From assembly GCA_031292145.1 (NCBI GenBank), contig JARLHR010000055.1:1-61265 (forward strand): 61,265 nt of DNA, read 5' to 3'. The notes below the pieces were generated by a model. The model searched no databases and was not told the origin of the DNA. It was given only the letters and a program-made list of their open reading frames with translations. The position numbers and the translations under genes were made by a program. Shown one piece after another: positions 20,076 to 30,386 of the stretch. The stretch comes from Clostridium sp. (GTDB lineage Bacteria > Bacillota > Clostridia > Clostridiales > Clostridiaceae). Positions within the stretch are counted from its first letter, which is position 1, and every line of letters begins with the position of its first letter.

Positions 20076-20921
20076 TTAAAACGGTATTGCCCTAAATTCA
20101 CTAGGTGTCATGTCTATATGATATCTAAAACAGGTAACAAAGTTTGACTCACTGTTAAATCCAACTTCAAAAGCAATATCTTTAACACGAAGGTTAGTTG
20201 TCTTAAGCAAAGTCTTAGCGCGATTAAGCCGTACCATTAATATATATTCATAGGGAGAATAACCTGTCTCCTTCTTAAAAATCCGGCTGAAATAGTATGG
20301 ACTCAGACAGGAAATATCTGAGAGATTATTTAAATTTATTTTACTTTTATAATTTTCATGTATGAAGTTTATAGCTGATAATATCGGGTTTGAGGGGTCA
20401 TGGTTCTTTTCATCATGGCTTGAAGAAACCAAGATAAGCTCAGTAAGCATACGTTGGATATAGCACGACACAAGGGGTTCGCTAAGTATTTTATCTGATT
20501 TAAAGATATCAAGAATCAGATTGAGATATTTTTGCATAATGTTGGAGTTTCCTAGTGGAATGACACAACCGTATTTATTATACAGAAATTGAAAGTATTG
20601 ATCGCTTACATTTCCATCAAAGTGAAACCATAAAGTTTCCCAACCATTTGTTCCATAGCTATGAGGCCTATGACAATTTAGTAAAACTACATCGTTGGAT
20701 TTGGCAGTAAAGGTTTTACCATTGTAGCAAATTGTTCCGTCTCCTTCTTTTACGTACATAAGAAGGTAACTGTTATGATTATTTCTTTCTATGTAATAGT
20801 TACTGTCACAATAGAAATGCCCTGCAGAGATAATATAAAAAAACATTGACTTCGCCATAGTACTCGGAGTGTGGAAATAGGCAGAGGAACTATTTAAGAC
20901 TCCTTTTTCAATGGTATACAT
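20076..20921 (-). CDS. AraC-family transcriptional regulator
   Basis: The 281-residue protein has an N-terminal cupin-like sensor (about 20-150, including CHRPHSYG and ETLWFHFDG) and a C-terminal double HTH (about 185-278; LNNLSDISCLSPYYFSRIFKK quoted only in part, and VKDIAFEVGFNSESNFV). TGGAGGT precedes its ATG. It is divergent from the DUF5107-TPR and GH2 genes and is very likely their sugar-responsive activator. The inducer is unknown. Confidence 0.92.
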   Translation of the reverse strand: MYTIEKGVLNSSSAYFHTPSTMAKSMFFYIISAGHFYCDSNYYIERNNHNSYLLMYVKEGDGTICYNGKTFTAKSNDVVLLNCHRPHSYGTNGWETLWFHFDGNVSDQYFQFLYNKYGCVIPLGNSNIMQKYLNLILDIFKSDKILSEPLVSCYIQRMLTELILVSSSHDEKNHDPSNPILSAINFIHENYKSKINLNNLSDISCLSPYYFSRIFKKETGYSPYEYILMVRLNRAKTLLKTTNLRVKDIAFEVGFNSESNFVTCFRYHIDMTPSEFRAIPF

Positions 20922-21139
20922 TCTTTTACCTCCATAAAAGGTTTGTTAAACTGATGCAATATATCTAAATAAAAATAATAATAAAACTCAAAGAAGCTTC
21001 AAATAAATTATATGACAGTTAAATATAAATAGCAAGATTCCTAAGTAAGTCCGCAATTATTAGTAATGATGTTACCATGTATTGAAGATATAATTGTATT
21101 ATAAAAAGCAAGGAAATAAGCTATTAGGAGGTAAAGGTA

Positions 21140-24100
21140 ATGTCAGAAGAAATATTAAAGGTAAGTATGTGGGAAGAGGAGGTTGAAATACCAACCTATC
21201 CAGTAGGAAATTCGGATAAAAACCCAATGTTTCTGGAAAAAAGAGTTTATCAAGGAAGTTCAGGAAAAGTATATCCTCATCCTGTAATTGACAAGATTTA
21301 TGATGAAAAAATAAACAAGAAATATAAGGCTGTGTTTCTGGAAAACACTTATCTGAAAATTATGATATTTCCGGAGCTTGGTGGAAGAATCCAAAGAGCA
21401 ATAGATAAAACCAACAATTATGACTTTGTATATTACAACCAAGTAATTAAACCAGCTCTAGTAGGTCTTGCTGGTCCATGGATATCTGGAGGTATAGAAT
21501 TTAATTGGCCTCAGCATCATAGACCAAATACTTTTGGACCTGTTGAATATGTACTTCAGGAAAATGAAGATGGAAGCAAAACAGTGTGGGTGAGTGAAAT
21601 AGACCGTATGTATGGAACAAAGGGGGCAGCTGGATTTACTTTATATCCAGATAAAGCTTATCTTGAGATAAAAGGTCAACTTTACAATAGGACACCAAAT
21701 GCTCAAACCTTCTTATGGTGGGCTAATCCAGCGGTAGCAGTTAATGATTACACTCAGTCCGTATTTCCTCCAGATGTACATGCGGTATTTGATCATGGTA
21801 AGAGAGACGTATCAAAGTTCCCTATTGCTACAGGAACATATTATAAAATGGATTATTCAGCAGGAGTAGATATATCACGGTATAAGAATATTCCAGTACC
21901 AACTTCTTACATGGCGTATTATTCAGATTATGATTTTGTAGGTGGTTACGATCATTCGAAAAATGCAGGAATACTTCACGTGGCAGATCATCATGTATCT
22001 CCTGGTAAAAAGCAGTGGACTTGGGGCAGCGGAAATTTCGGAAAGGCTTGGGATAGAAATCTTACAGATGAAGATGGGCCTTACATTGAACTTATGACTG
22101 GAGTATTTACTGATAACCAGCCTGACTTTTCTTGGCTGCAGCCTTACGAAGAAAAGACCTTCAAGCAGTATTTCATGCAATATAAGAATATTGGTGTAGT
22201 AAAATGCGGTAATATAAATGGGGCAGTAAGCCTTGAAGTTGAAGGAAATAAAGCAAAGGTTGGAATCTATTCCACAGCTGTTGTGAATAATGCAGTTGTG
22301 AAGCTTGAGACTAAGGATAGAGTATATGTTGAAGAAAAGGTTAATTTAACTCCTGCTGTTACTTTTAATAAAGAAGTTATATTAGCGGAAGGAGAAGAAG
22401 AAAAAAATCTAAAGCTTTCTTTTATCGCAGAGAATGGAAAAGAAATTGTATCATATAAGCCAAAGGAAAATACTGTTGAACAAATGCCAGAGGCTGCTAA
22501 ATCTATTCCTGACCCAAGGGATGTAAAAAACAATGAAGATTTATACCTTGCAGGGCTTCACTTGGAGCAGTATAGACATGCTACTTACCAACCAGATGAT
22601 TATTATCTTGAAGGCTTAAAGAGGAACCCTGAGGATATAAGAATAAATAATGCTTATGGATTATTAATGTTAAGAAGAGGAAAGTTTGAAAGAGCTGAAG
22701 AATATTTCAGAAAAGCTGTTAACACATCCATAAGACATAATCCCAATCCATATGACAGTGAACCATACTATAATTTAGGTCTTACTTTAAGCTATCAGAA
22801 CAGGTTGGATGAAGCTTATGATGCTTTCTTTAAGGCTACTTGGAGTTCTACATGGCAGGCTAGCGGATTTTATTCTCTTGCATTGATAGCTTTGGCTAAA
22901 GGTGATTATTTTACAGCCTTAGAGCATGTAGAAAAATCAGTTGTGAGAAATTATCACAACTGTAAAGCAAGAAATCTTAAAACAGTGCTTTTAAGGAAGC
23001 ACGGAGACATTGAAAAAGCAGAGAACTTTGCAAAGGAAACTATAGAAATAGATAAAACAGACTTCGGTGCAAGAAATGAGTTGCATATAATAGCAGAAGT
23101 TCAAGGAAACTATGAAAAGGCAGCTGCAATACTTTCAGATTTAAAAAAACTCATGAGAGAGGATGCTCATAACTATATAGCCTTAGCTTCAGATTATGCT
23201 GCAGCAGGATTGTATGCTGAAGCTATTGATGTTTTATCAATATTTGTGCGTTACAATGAAGACAGAAGCAATATATATCCAATGGTTTACTATTATCTTG
23301 GATATTATAGCTTGATGAACGGAAATAAAGAGAAGTCAGTTGAATATTTTGATATTGCTATGAATGTAAAATCAGATTATTGCTTTCCAAATAAGCTTGA
23401 AGACTTAATTGTACTTCAGCACGCAGTGGAGAATAATCATAAGGATGCAAAGGGAAATTATTATTTAGGAAACATTTGGTATGACAAAAAACAGTATACT
23501 GAAGCGGTTCAGTGTTGGGAAAAATCTTCAGAAATTGATTGGTCTTTCTCAGCCGTGCACAGGAATTTGGCTCTTGCTTATTACAATAAATTAAAAGATC
23601 CAAACAAAGCAAAGCTTTCATTGGAATTGGCTTTCAACTTAAATTCTTCTGATGCAAGAGTATTCTTAGAGCTTGATCAGCTATATAAGAAGCTGAATAT
23701 ATCATATAAAGAGAGAATTAAGCTCTTCGAGAAACATATGGATTTAGTAGAGTTAAGAGATGATCTTTATGTTGAATATGTAACCTTGATTAATTTATGC
23801 GGTGAATATGAGAAGGCTAAAAAGCTTATAGATGATAGAAAATTTCATCCTTGGGAGGGAGGCGAAGGCAAGGTTACCAAGCAATATGTATTTTCTCGAG
23901 TAGAGCTTGCTAAAAAGCATTTGGCAGACAAGAATTATGAAAAGGCGGCTAAAGAACTTAAGGAAACACTTATATATCCTGAAAATCTTGGAGAGGGTAA
24001 ACTGGCTGGAGCTCAGGAAAACGATATAAACTACTATCTTGGATGGGCTTATGATGGTCTTGGAGATAAGGAAAAGGCTAAAGAGTATTATGTAAAAGCT

Positions 24101-24472
24101 TCTATAGGTTTGGATGAACCGGCCAGCGCCATGTTCTACAACGATCAGCCACCAGAAATGATTTATTATCAAGGTTTAGCATTTATGAAGCTTGGAGACA
24201 CAGCAAAAGCAAAAGGTAAATTTAACAAACTCATAAGTTATGGTGAAAAGCATGTATTTGATAATGTAAGTATTGAGTATTTTGCTGTATCACTTCCTGA
24301 TTTTCTAATATTTGACGAGAATCTCAACAAGAGAAATGTAATAAACTGCTATTATCTAATAGCATTAGGCAATATAGGGATAGGAAATAAGGAAAAAGCT
24401 CAGAAAAATATGAAGAAGGTAATTGATATGGACGTTAATCATCAGGGAGCATTAGCCCATATGTATGTATAA
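21140..24472 (+). CDS. DUF5107-domain protein with TPR repeats
   Basis: A 1110-residue protein without a signal peptide. Residues about 35-350 form a DUF5107 domain (FPELGGRIQRAID, GGIEFNWPQHHRP, WGSGNFGKAWDRN), which resembles the galactose-mutarotase/sugar-binding beta-sandwich seen in carbohydrate enzymes. From about 470 to the end there are many TPR units (such as NAYGLLMLRRGKFERAEEYF). It lies between an AraC gene and a GH2 gene, so a role in cytoplasmic glycoside breakdown is likely. I do not know an established activity for this family. AGGAGGT precedes the ATG. Confidence 0.8.
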   Translation: MSEEILKVSMWEEEVEIPTYPVGNSDKNPMFLEKRVYQGSSGKVYPHPVIDKIYDEKINKKYKAVFLENTYLKIMIFPELGGRIQRAIDKTNNYDFVYYNQVIKPALVGLAGPWISGGIEFNWPQHHRPNTFGPVEYVLQENEDGSKTVWVSEIDRMYGTKGAAGFTLYPDKAYLEIKGQLYNRTPNAQTFLWWANPAVAVNDYTQSVFPPDVHAVFDHGKRDVSKFPIATGTYYKMDYSAGVDISRYKNIPVPTSYMAYYSDYDFVGGYDHSKNAGILHVADHHVSPGKKQWTWGSGNFGKAWDRNLTDEDGPYIELMTGVFTDNQPDFSWLQPYEEKTFKQYFMQYKNIGVVKCGNINGAVSLEVEGNKAKVGIYSTAVVNNAVVKLETKDRVYVEEKVNLTPAVTFNKEVILAEGEEEKNLKLSFIAENGKEIVSYKPKENTVEQMPEAAKSIPDPRDVKNNEDLYLAGLHLEQYRHATYQPDDYYLEGLKRNPEDIRINNAYGLLMLRRGKFERAEEYFRKAVNTSIRHNPNPYDSEPYYNLGLTLSYQNRLDEAYDAFFKATWSSTWQASGFYSLALIALAKGDYFTALEHVEKSVVRNYHNCKARNLKTVLLRKHGDIEKAENFAKETIEIDKTDFGARNELHIIAEVQGNYEKAAAILSDLKKLMREDAHNYIALASDYAAAGLYAEAIDVLSIFVRYNEDRSNIYPMVYYYLGYYSLMNGNKEKSVEYFDIAMNVKSDYCFPNKLEDLIVLQHAVENNHKDAKGNYYLGNIWYDKKQYTEAVQCWEKSSEIDWSFSAVHRNLALAYYNKLKDPNKAKLSLELAFNLNSSDARVFLELDQLYKKLNISYKERIKLFEKHMDLVELRDDLYVEYVTLINLCGEYEKAKKLIDDRKFHPWEGGEGKVTKQYVFSRVELAKKHLADKNYEKAAKELKETLIYPENLGEGKLAGAQENDINYYLGWAYDGLGDKEKAKEYYVKASIGLDEPASAMFYNDQPPEMIYYQGLAFMKLGDTAKAKGKFNKLISYGEKHVFDNVSIEYFAVSLPDFLIFDENLNKRNVINCYYLIALGNIGIGNKEKAQKNMKKVIDMDVNHQGALAHMYV

Positions 24473-24480
24473 AATATAAA

Positions 24481-24518
24481 AGAGAAGAAGGGCCTATTTA
24501 AATATTGGGTTCTTCTCT
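24481..24518 (+). terminator. Hairpin between the DUF5107 and GH2 genes
   Basis: AGAGAAGAA (24481-24489) pairs perfectly with TTCTTCTCT (24510-24518). The run that follows (GATTTGT) is not a strong T-tract, so it may be a partial terminator, setting the expression ratio of the two genes, or an mRNA stabiliser. Confidence 0.5.
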
Positions 24519-24552
24519 GATTTGTATTATGGATATGAAAAGAGGAAGAATT

Positions 24553-27500
24553 ATGACATTAAATAATTACGATATGAAGATAAATATAGCCTTAAAACTT
24601 GATGGAGCTTGGGATTACCAATTAGATTATGAAGATATAGGCATACTTAAAGAATGGTATAAGCAAAAACTTGATAAATCAAATTTTATTTTACCTGGAA
24701 CTACCGCAACTAATCGTGTTGGTGAGGCTTTGGAAATGAAGAGTGAGCTTAATAGAGAGTCAGTAAGATGCTTGAGACAGGAATTCAAATATGTGGGTGC
24801 TGCATGGTATCAGAAAAAAGTAGAAATCCCTGCTGAATGGATAGGGAAGGAAGTATTTATATTTCTGGAAAGAGTAATATTCGGTTCGACCCTATGGATA
24901 AATGGACACCAAGTTGGTTCACAAGACAGCATTTCTGTACCGCACATTTATAATATAGCTGAATATATAAAAGAACAAAGTGAGTGCATAATTACTCTTA
25001 GAATAGATAATAGAGATATTAAAAATATCGGACCAAATCCTAGTGCTTACACTGATGAAACCCAAACTATATGGAATGGAATAGTAGGAAGGATAGAGCT
25101 TTTTGTAAAAGATAGGGTCTATATGGGAAATGTACAAGTTTATCCTGAGTTTTCAACTAAAAGCATTAAAGTTAAGGCGGAGATAAACAACAGTTCTGGA
25201 AAGCAGGTTAATGCATATTTAAATGTAAAAGTATTTGATAAAGCAGGCAAGAATGTTTATTGCAATCCTCTTTCACAATTGAGTTATATAGTAGATGAGA
25301 AAATTGAATTTATTGAATTTATCTGCAAGCTGGATGATAAAATGCTAGAATGGGATGAATTTATTCCAGAAGTATATAACATTAAAGTAAACCTTGAAGG
25401 AAAAGTGAAAGAAGAAATATATATTGATACTAAAACTGTAAGTTTTGGAATGAGAGAATTTAAAGCTAAAGGCAGCCAATTTGTAATTAATAATAAAAAG
25501 ACATTTCTAAGGGGAACATTGGAATGCTGCATTTTTCCATTAACAGGATTTCCACCAACAGATAAGGCTTCATGGCTCAAAATATTTACTACTATAAAAA
25601 ATTATGGACTCAATCATTTAAGATTTCACTCTTGGTGCCCACCAGAAGCAGCTTTTGAGGCGGCAGATGAAAAAGGCGTGTATATAAATGTAGAAGCCCC
25701 AATGTGGATGGATACTTGGACCGGCTATGCAGTGGGAAGTAATACAGATCATTATAGTTATCTTCCATTGGAAGCGCAAAGGATAATTGGGACTTATGGA
25801 AATCATCCATCCTTCTGCATGTTCAGTTGTGGAAATGAATTAAATGGAGACTTTAAGCTTCTTCATGATATGATAGTTATGCTTAAAGAAATAGATAATA
25901 GAAGAGTTTATACTTTGACTACAAATTGGGACAGACCTACCGATGAAGCAGATGACTACTTTGCAGCCCAAGCTGTTGATGGAGTAGGTATAAGAGGTCA
26001 ATATTTCTTAGATAAGCTAGTAGAAGGCACGAATTTAGATTACAATAATTCTATAAAGTTAAGAGACATGCCTATTGTCTCCCATGAAGTAGGGCAATAC
26101 TCAGTATACCCCGATATAGAAGAGATATCTGACTATTCAGGAGTACTGAAACCAATTAATTTCGAGGCGATTCGAAATGATTTAGAATTAAAAGGTATGT
26201 TGAAGTATGCTAAGGATTTTACTATTGGGTCAGGAAAACTTGCTGTTCAATTATATAAGGATGAGATTGAAGCAACCTTAAGAACAGAAGGTTTTGGAGG
26301 CTTTCAACTTCTGGACCTTCATGATTTTCCGGGACAGAGTACAGCTACCATAGGAATATTAAACTCATTCTGGAAATCTAAAGGACTGATAAATGAAAGC
26401 AGCTTTAGAGAGTTTTGCTCATCTATAGTACCACTTTTGAAAACAGACAAGAGAATTTATCATAACAGTGAACAGTTTAATGCTCAAATACAGGTAGCAA
26501 ATTTCGGTCCTGTAGACTTAAAAGATTCAACAATTAAATGGGAAATTGAATTTTCCAATGGTAATATTTTTGCAAAAGATGAATTAAAGGGAATTTGTTT
26601 GCCTCAGGGAACTCTAGTAAATGCAGGTGAGATAAAGACGTTAAGTTTTGGAGCAGTGAATAAGGCTTCAAAGTTGACAGTAACTATAAGTATTGAGGGG
26701 ACACTTGCAAGAAATCAATGGCAGTTGTGGGTTTACCCTAAGGAAAATGATGTTGCAGAAAATAAGGATATAATTATTGTAAGTGTAATAGATGAAAAGA
26801 TAGAGGATTATCTACAGCGGGGTAAGAAAGTATTAGTACTACCGGAAATAACAAAAGTTAAGGAAGTATACTCAGGTAAGTTCTTTCCGGTTTTTTGGAG
26901 TCCTGTTCATTTTGTGAGCAAAGATCCCTGCGGCTTAGTTTGTAGTAGTGAGCACCCAGTGTTTAGAGACTTTCCTACAGATTCGTATGCTAGCTATCAA
27001 TGGAAGAAGCTTCTTGAAAATTCATTTACTATGTGTATAGATAGCTTCCCTGAAGATTTTAAGCCAATAGTTCAGATTATACCAAACTTTTATAATAATC
27101 ATAGAATGACAAATATGTTTGAAGCTAAGGTTGGAAAAGGAAGATTACTGATCTGTTCCATGGATTTTAGAAAAGCTAGTATTGAGGGGAAACAGCTGTT
27201 CAGAAGTATATTGAAATATATGGCTTCTGAAAATTTTATTCCTGAAAGAGAATTGGAACTGGACATCCTGAAGAATATATTTAATATTCACGAGAAAAAT
27301 GTAGAAGATGTGAAGGAGATAGATCTGGCGAAGGGAAGGAAAGCTTGTTCAGACAGTGAAAAATCAGAAATATATTCAGCAGATAGAGGTAATGATGGAA
27401 ATCCGATTACCTGTTGGTGTGCTGCTGATGCAGATACAGGCCACTGGTGGCAGGTTGATTTGGGAGAAATTTGTGAAATAAAAGGTACAAGAGTTACTTT

Positions 27501-27711
27501 TGTGGAAGAAGCAAATTATCTCTATGTAATTAAGATTTCGGATAATAAGAAAGATTGGAAGCTTGTTATTAATGAAACCGGTAATACAAAAATTGATAAG
27601 GTAAGAGAAGATAGATTTGAAGATAAATGTAGGTATGTAAGAATAATTTATAACGGGTTATCATCAGGGATATGGGCAAGTCATTCCTCTTTCCAAGTGT
27701 TTAGGAAATAG
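24553..27711 (+). CDS. Cytoplasmic GH2 beta-glycosidase with C-terminal F5/8 type C (discoidin) domain
   Basis: The start at 24553 is preceded by GAGGAAG; an upstream TTG frame lies in the hairpin. The 1052-residue enzyme has the GH2 jelly-roll sugar-binding domain (about 40-190), an Ig-like domain, and a TIM barrel with acid/base E429 (CGNELNG) and nucleophile E512 (SHEVGQY). The last approximately 130 residues (NPITCWCAADADTGHWWQVD, then RYVRIIYNG) form a discoidin-like carbohydrate-binding domain. There is no signal peptide, which is odd for an enzyme with such a module. Substrate class (galactoside, glucuronide or other) cannot be fixed. It is probably co-transcribed with the DUF5107 gene. 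Confidence 0.88.
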   Translation: MTLNNYDMKINIALKLDGAWDYQLDYEDIGILKEWYKQKLDKSNFILPGTTATNRVGEALEMKSELNRESVRCLRQEFKYVGAAWYQKKVEIPAEWIGKEVFIFLERVIFGSTLWINGHQVGSQDSISVPHIYNIAEYIKEQSECIITLRIDNRDIKNIGPNPSAYTDETQTIWNGIVGRIELFVKDRVYMGNVQVYPEFSTKSIKVKAEINNSSGKQVNAYLNVKVFDKAGKNVYCNPLSQLSYIVDEKIEFIEFICKLDDKMLEWDEFIPEVYNIKVNLEGKVKEEIYIDTKTVSFGMREFKAKGSQFVINNKKTFLRGTLECCIFPLTGFPPTDKASWLKIFTTIKNYGLNHLRFHSWCPPEAAFEAADEKGVYINVEAPMWMDTWTGYAVGSNTDHYSYLPLEAQRIIGTYGNHPSFCMFSCGNELNGDFKLLHDMIVMLKEIDNRRVYTLTTNWDRPTDEADDYFAAQAVDGVGIRGQYFLDKLVEGTNLDYNNSIKLRDMPIVSHEVGQYSVYPDIEEISDYSGVLKPINFEAIRNDLELKGMLKYAKDFTIGSGKLAVQLYKDEIEATLRTEGFGGFQLLDLHDFPGQSTATIGILNSFWKSKGLINESSFREFCSSIVPLLKTDKRIYHNSEQFNAQIQVANFGPVDLKDSTIKWEIEFSNGNIFAKDELKGICLPQGTLVNAGEIKTLSFGAVNKASKLTVTISIEGTLARNQWQLWVYPKENDVAENKDIIIVSVIDEKIEDYLQRGKKVLVLPEITKVKEVYSGKFFPVFWSPVHFVSKDPCGLVCSSEHPVFRDFPTDSYASYQWKKLLENSFTMCIDSFPEDFKPIVQIIPNFYNNHRMTNMFEAKVGKGRLLICSMDFRKASIEGKQLFRSILKYMASENFIPERELELDILKNIFNIHEKNVEDVKEIDLAKGRKACSDSEKSEIYSADRGNDGNPITCWCAADADTGHWWQVDLGEICEIKGTRVTFVEEANYLYVIKISDNKKDWKLVINETGNTKIDKVREDRFEDKCRYVRIIYNGLSSGIWASHSSFQVFRK

Positions 27712-27948
27712 TCACTTTATCAGGAAAGTTTCCCTTGATCACTAAGCAATCATCTCTTCAAAACTTTACAATAAAAGATATATTAAATTATAAAGGTAAA
27801 TCGTGAATATTTTCATTGAGAACAAACAGATGTACCTTTGCAGAAGCTGGATATTTACATGGAATGCAAGAAAATAATTGGGAATAAAGAAGACTTTTGA
27901 ATATCTAACTACAAAAGAACGATATAAGACTATGAGACAATTGCATAG
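27712..27948. other. Intergenic region before the PRD regulator
   Basis: It contains a GGAAA-G-TTTCC hairpin (27723-27733) with partly paired flanks just after the GH2 stop, possibly a weak terminator. No convincing gene was seen in the rest. Confidence 0.45.
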
Positions 27949-27950
27949 TT

Positions 27951-27970
27951 TTGCCACAGTGCTGTGGCAA
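27951..27970 (+). promoter_or_regulatory. MtlR-type operator upstream of the PRD regulator
   Basis: A 20-bp palindrome, TTGCCACA-GTGC-TGTGGCAA, exactly fits the TTGNCACAN4TGTGNCAA consensus I know for MtlR-type PRD activators. The symmetry extends to 27949-27972. A TATAAT -10 lies at 28014-28019 with a poor -35, as expected for an activated promoter. It probably gives autoregulation. Confidence 0.8.
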
Positions 27971-28043
27971 AAAATTGCTTTAAAACAAAGATGATGTGGA
28001 AATAATAATAATATATAATACACGTATAGAGGTAGGTGAGTGT

Positions 28044-30008
28044 ATGTTTTTAAACGATAAACGTTTTCTAAAATTATTTAAATTACTTTCTAATAGTAAG
28101 TCTCCAATCAAAAGTGAGGAGATATGTAAGCAATTAGATATTGCACCAAGGACATTAAGAAATGATTTGAAAAAGTATAAGTCCACCTTTTCAGAAAATG
28201 GAGTTACATTGATATCAAAACCAGGTGTTGGATATCATTTTGAGATTTTTGATCAGGATTTATATTTTCAATTTATACAAGACCTTATAAAAAAAGAAAC
28301 ACATGACCAATTTTTGGTTCCAGTTTATCCAGAAGAAAGGATTAATTATTTAATAAAGTTATTTTTGAGTAATGATAATTACATAAAGATTGAAGAATTA
28401 GAAGAAGAACTTTTTGTTAGTCGTTCAACTTTAACAAATGATTTAAAGGATGTTAGAGAAAGATTACAGTACTATCATTTAGATATAGAAAATAAGCCTA
28501 ATTATGGAATGAAGATTATTGGAGAAGAATTTAATAAAAGAGCATGTATTTCAAAATATTATTTTTATACTGACTCATATGATGACGTAATATTAAACAC
28601 AGAAAATACAGAGCATAAAGAAATTATTCAAAAATTATTATATGATACAATCACTGAAAATAATTTTACATTAACAGATATAGGTTTTCAAAATCTTGTA
28701 ATTCATATAATGATTTTATTAATGAGAATAGATAAATCAATAGAGGATGATACAATAGAGCCAATTTATAAAAGTTTAGAAGATGAAAAAGAATTTAAAA
28801 TAGCATGTTTGCTTGTAAATAAATTAGAAAATCAATTTAATGTTAAGTTTCCTAAAAAAGAAATATATTATATAACTATTCATTTATTAGGTAAAAAGTC
28901 AATGCAATATAATAATGATACTTTACTAATTAGTCAAGAAAACCAGGATTTATTAAATTTTATCTTTAAGAATATAAAACAAAATTTTAAGTTAGATTTT
29001 TCCCAAGATTTTGAGTTATTTAGGTTTTTATCATTACACTTTCAGCCAATGATGAATCGGCTAAAATATGGACTTTATATTGAAAATCCATTAATTGATA
29101 AAATTAAAAATGAAAATCCATTAGCTTTTGAAATATCCCTTTATGTTGGAAGTATGATTAAAGAAATAAAGAATTATGATGTTAATATTAATGAAATAGG
29201 ATATATAACATTACACTTTGCTCTAGCCTTAGAGAGATTTCATGAGAAAGTAAAAAGCAAAAATGTAGTTGTTGTGTGTGCTAGTGGAGCTGGGAGTTCA
29301 CAAATTTTATTGTATAAACTAAAACAAAAATTTAAAAATTACATTAATAATATAAAAGTAGCAAAGTTGTATGAACTATTAGACCTAGATCAAAGTAAAT
29401 ATGATTATATTATATCTACGGTTCCAATTACTTTTAAGACTCAAATACCTGTAATTAATGTCCAATATTTTTTGAATGAAGAAGATGTTGATTTAGTGAA
29501 GAATATATTTACAGAAACAGAAAATGAGTTTTCTTTTATAAATAGATATTTTAAAGATGAATTATTTTTTAAAAATTTAAAAGGAGACACAAAAGAAGAG
29601 GTTCTTAAAAATATGTGTGATGAAATTAATGAGGTAATTAATATTCCGCAAGATTTCTATCAATTAGTGTTGCAAAGGGAAGAAATGGCATCTACTGAAT
29701 TTGGAAATAATATTGCATTACCTCATCCAATTAAACCTATAACAAATTCAACTTTTGTGGCAATAGCAATGCTTAAAAAGCCAATAAAATGGAATAAACA
29801 GCAAGTTAAATTTGTCTTTTTAATTAGTACTCAAAAAGATAATACAGAATCCCTAAGTCTATTTAATGAAAGTATAACTGCTTTAGTTTTTAATAAAAAA
29901 GCTATGTTTAAATTAGAAAAGGAGCCGGCTTTAAGTACATTGAAATGCATTATAAAGGAAATGGCTATACAGGAAAAGGAAAATACAATTGATAATCTAT
30001 TTAAATAA
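28044..30008 (+). CDS. PRD-containing PTS-regulated transcriptional activator (MtlR/LicR type)
   Basis: With the start at 28044 (GGTGAG upstream) this is 654 residues: two N-terminal HTH units (about 10-160), two PRD domains (about 175-400), an EIIB-like domain with Cys412 (VVVVCASGAGSS) and a C-terminal EIIA-like domain with His561 (ALPHPI). Phosphorylation of the PRDs, EIIB and EIIA by the PTS would set its activity. It precedes EIIB, EIIB-EIIA-EIIC and a rhamnosidase. Palindromes matching MtlR-type sites lie before its own gene and before the PTS operon, so the target assignment is strong. Confidence 0.92.
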   Translation: MFLNDKRFLKLFKLLSNSKSPIKSEEICKQLDIAPRTLRNDLKKYKSTFSENGVTLISKPGVGYHFEIFDQDLYFQFIQDLIKKETHDQFLVPVYPEERINYLIKLFLSNDNYIKIEELEEELFVSRSTLTNDLKDVRERLQYYHLDIENKPNYGMKIIGEEFNKRACISKYYFYTDSYDDVILNTENTEHKEIIQKLLYDTITENNFTLTDIGFQNLVIHIMILLMRIDKSIEDDTIEPIYKSLEDEKEFKIACLLVNKLENQFNVKFPKKEIYYITIHLLGKKSMQYNNDTLLISQENQDLLNFIFKNIKQNFKLDFSQDFELFRFLSLHFQPMMNRLKYGLYIENPLIDKIKNENPLAFEISLYVGSMIKEIKNYDVNINEIGYITLHFALALERFHEKVKSKNVVVVCASGAGSSQILLYKLKQKFKNYINNIKVAKLYELLDLDQSKYDYIISTVPITFKTQIPVINVQYFLNEEDVDLVKNIFTETENEFSFINRYFKDELFFKNLKGDTKEEVLKNMCDEINEVINIPQDFYQLVLQREEMASTEFGNNIALPHPIKPITNSTFVAIAMLKKPIKWNKQQVKFVFLISTQKDNTESLSLFNESITALVFNKKAMFKLEKEPALSTLKCIIKEMAIQEKENTIDNLFK

Positions 30009-30046
30009 GAAGTGTAAATATTTCTTTAATATAAAGGAGAATCTTA

Positions 30047-30352
30047 ATGAGAATAATACTTTGCTGCTCTCAGGGAATGTCATCAAGCATATTTGTTAGA
30101 GCATTACGAAAAGAAATAAAAGAACAGAATTTAGATTATGCTGTGGCTTCCATAGGAATATTTGAATTATCAAAATATATAGATAAGACTGATGTTGTAT
30201 TACTTGCGCCTCAAGTTAAGTATGCCTTTAAAGATATTTCAAAAATGAGCGAAGCTTACAATATTCCTACAATTTTAATTAATGAAAGTGATTATGGAAT
30301 TATGAACGTAAAAAGGGTATTGAAAAGTATAAAAGCTGGGTATAATCTGTAG
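30047..30352 (+). CDS. PTS EIIB, lactose/cellobiose family (first copy)
   Basis: This 101-residue EIIB has the phosphocysteine loop ILCCSQGMSSS (Cys7 in CSQGMSSS). It is 38 bp downstream of the PRD regulator and closed by its own terminator, separate from the main PTS operon, which has another EIIB. It may deliver phosphate to the regulator rather than to sugar, or give a second specificity. AAAGGAG precedes the ATG. Confidence 0.88.
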   Translation: MRIILCCSQGMSSSIFVRALRKEIKEQNLDYAVASIGIFELSKYIDKTDVVLLAPQVKYAFKDISKMSEAYNIPTILINESDYGIMNVKRVLKSIKAGYNL

Positions 30353-30386
30353 TAACAATAATTTTATAAAATATATTGTATTAATT

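Noticed and set aside
24505-24552. Upstream TTG start for the GH2 gene
   Set aside because: The extra codons overlap the hairpin at 24481-24518 and have no ribosome-binding site, while 24553 has GAGGAAG at proper distance.
27837-27898. Possible gene remnant (reading KLDIYMECKKIIGNKEDF)
   Set aside because: It is a single short open stretch with no start signal and no family resemblance that I could justify.
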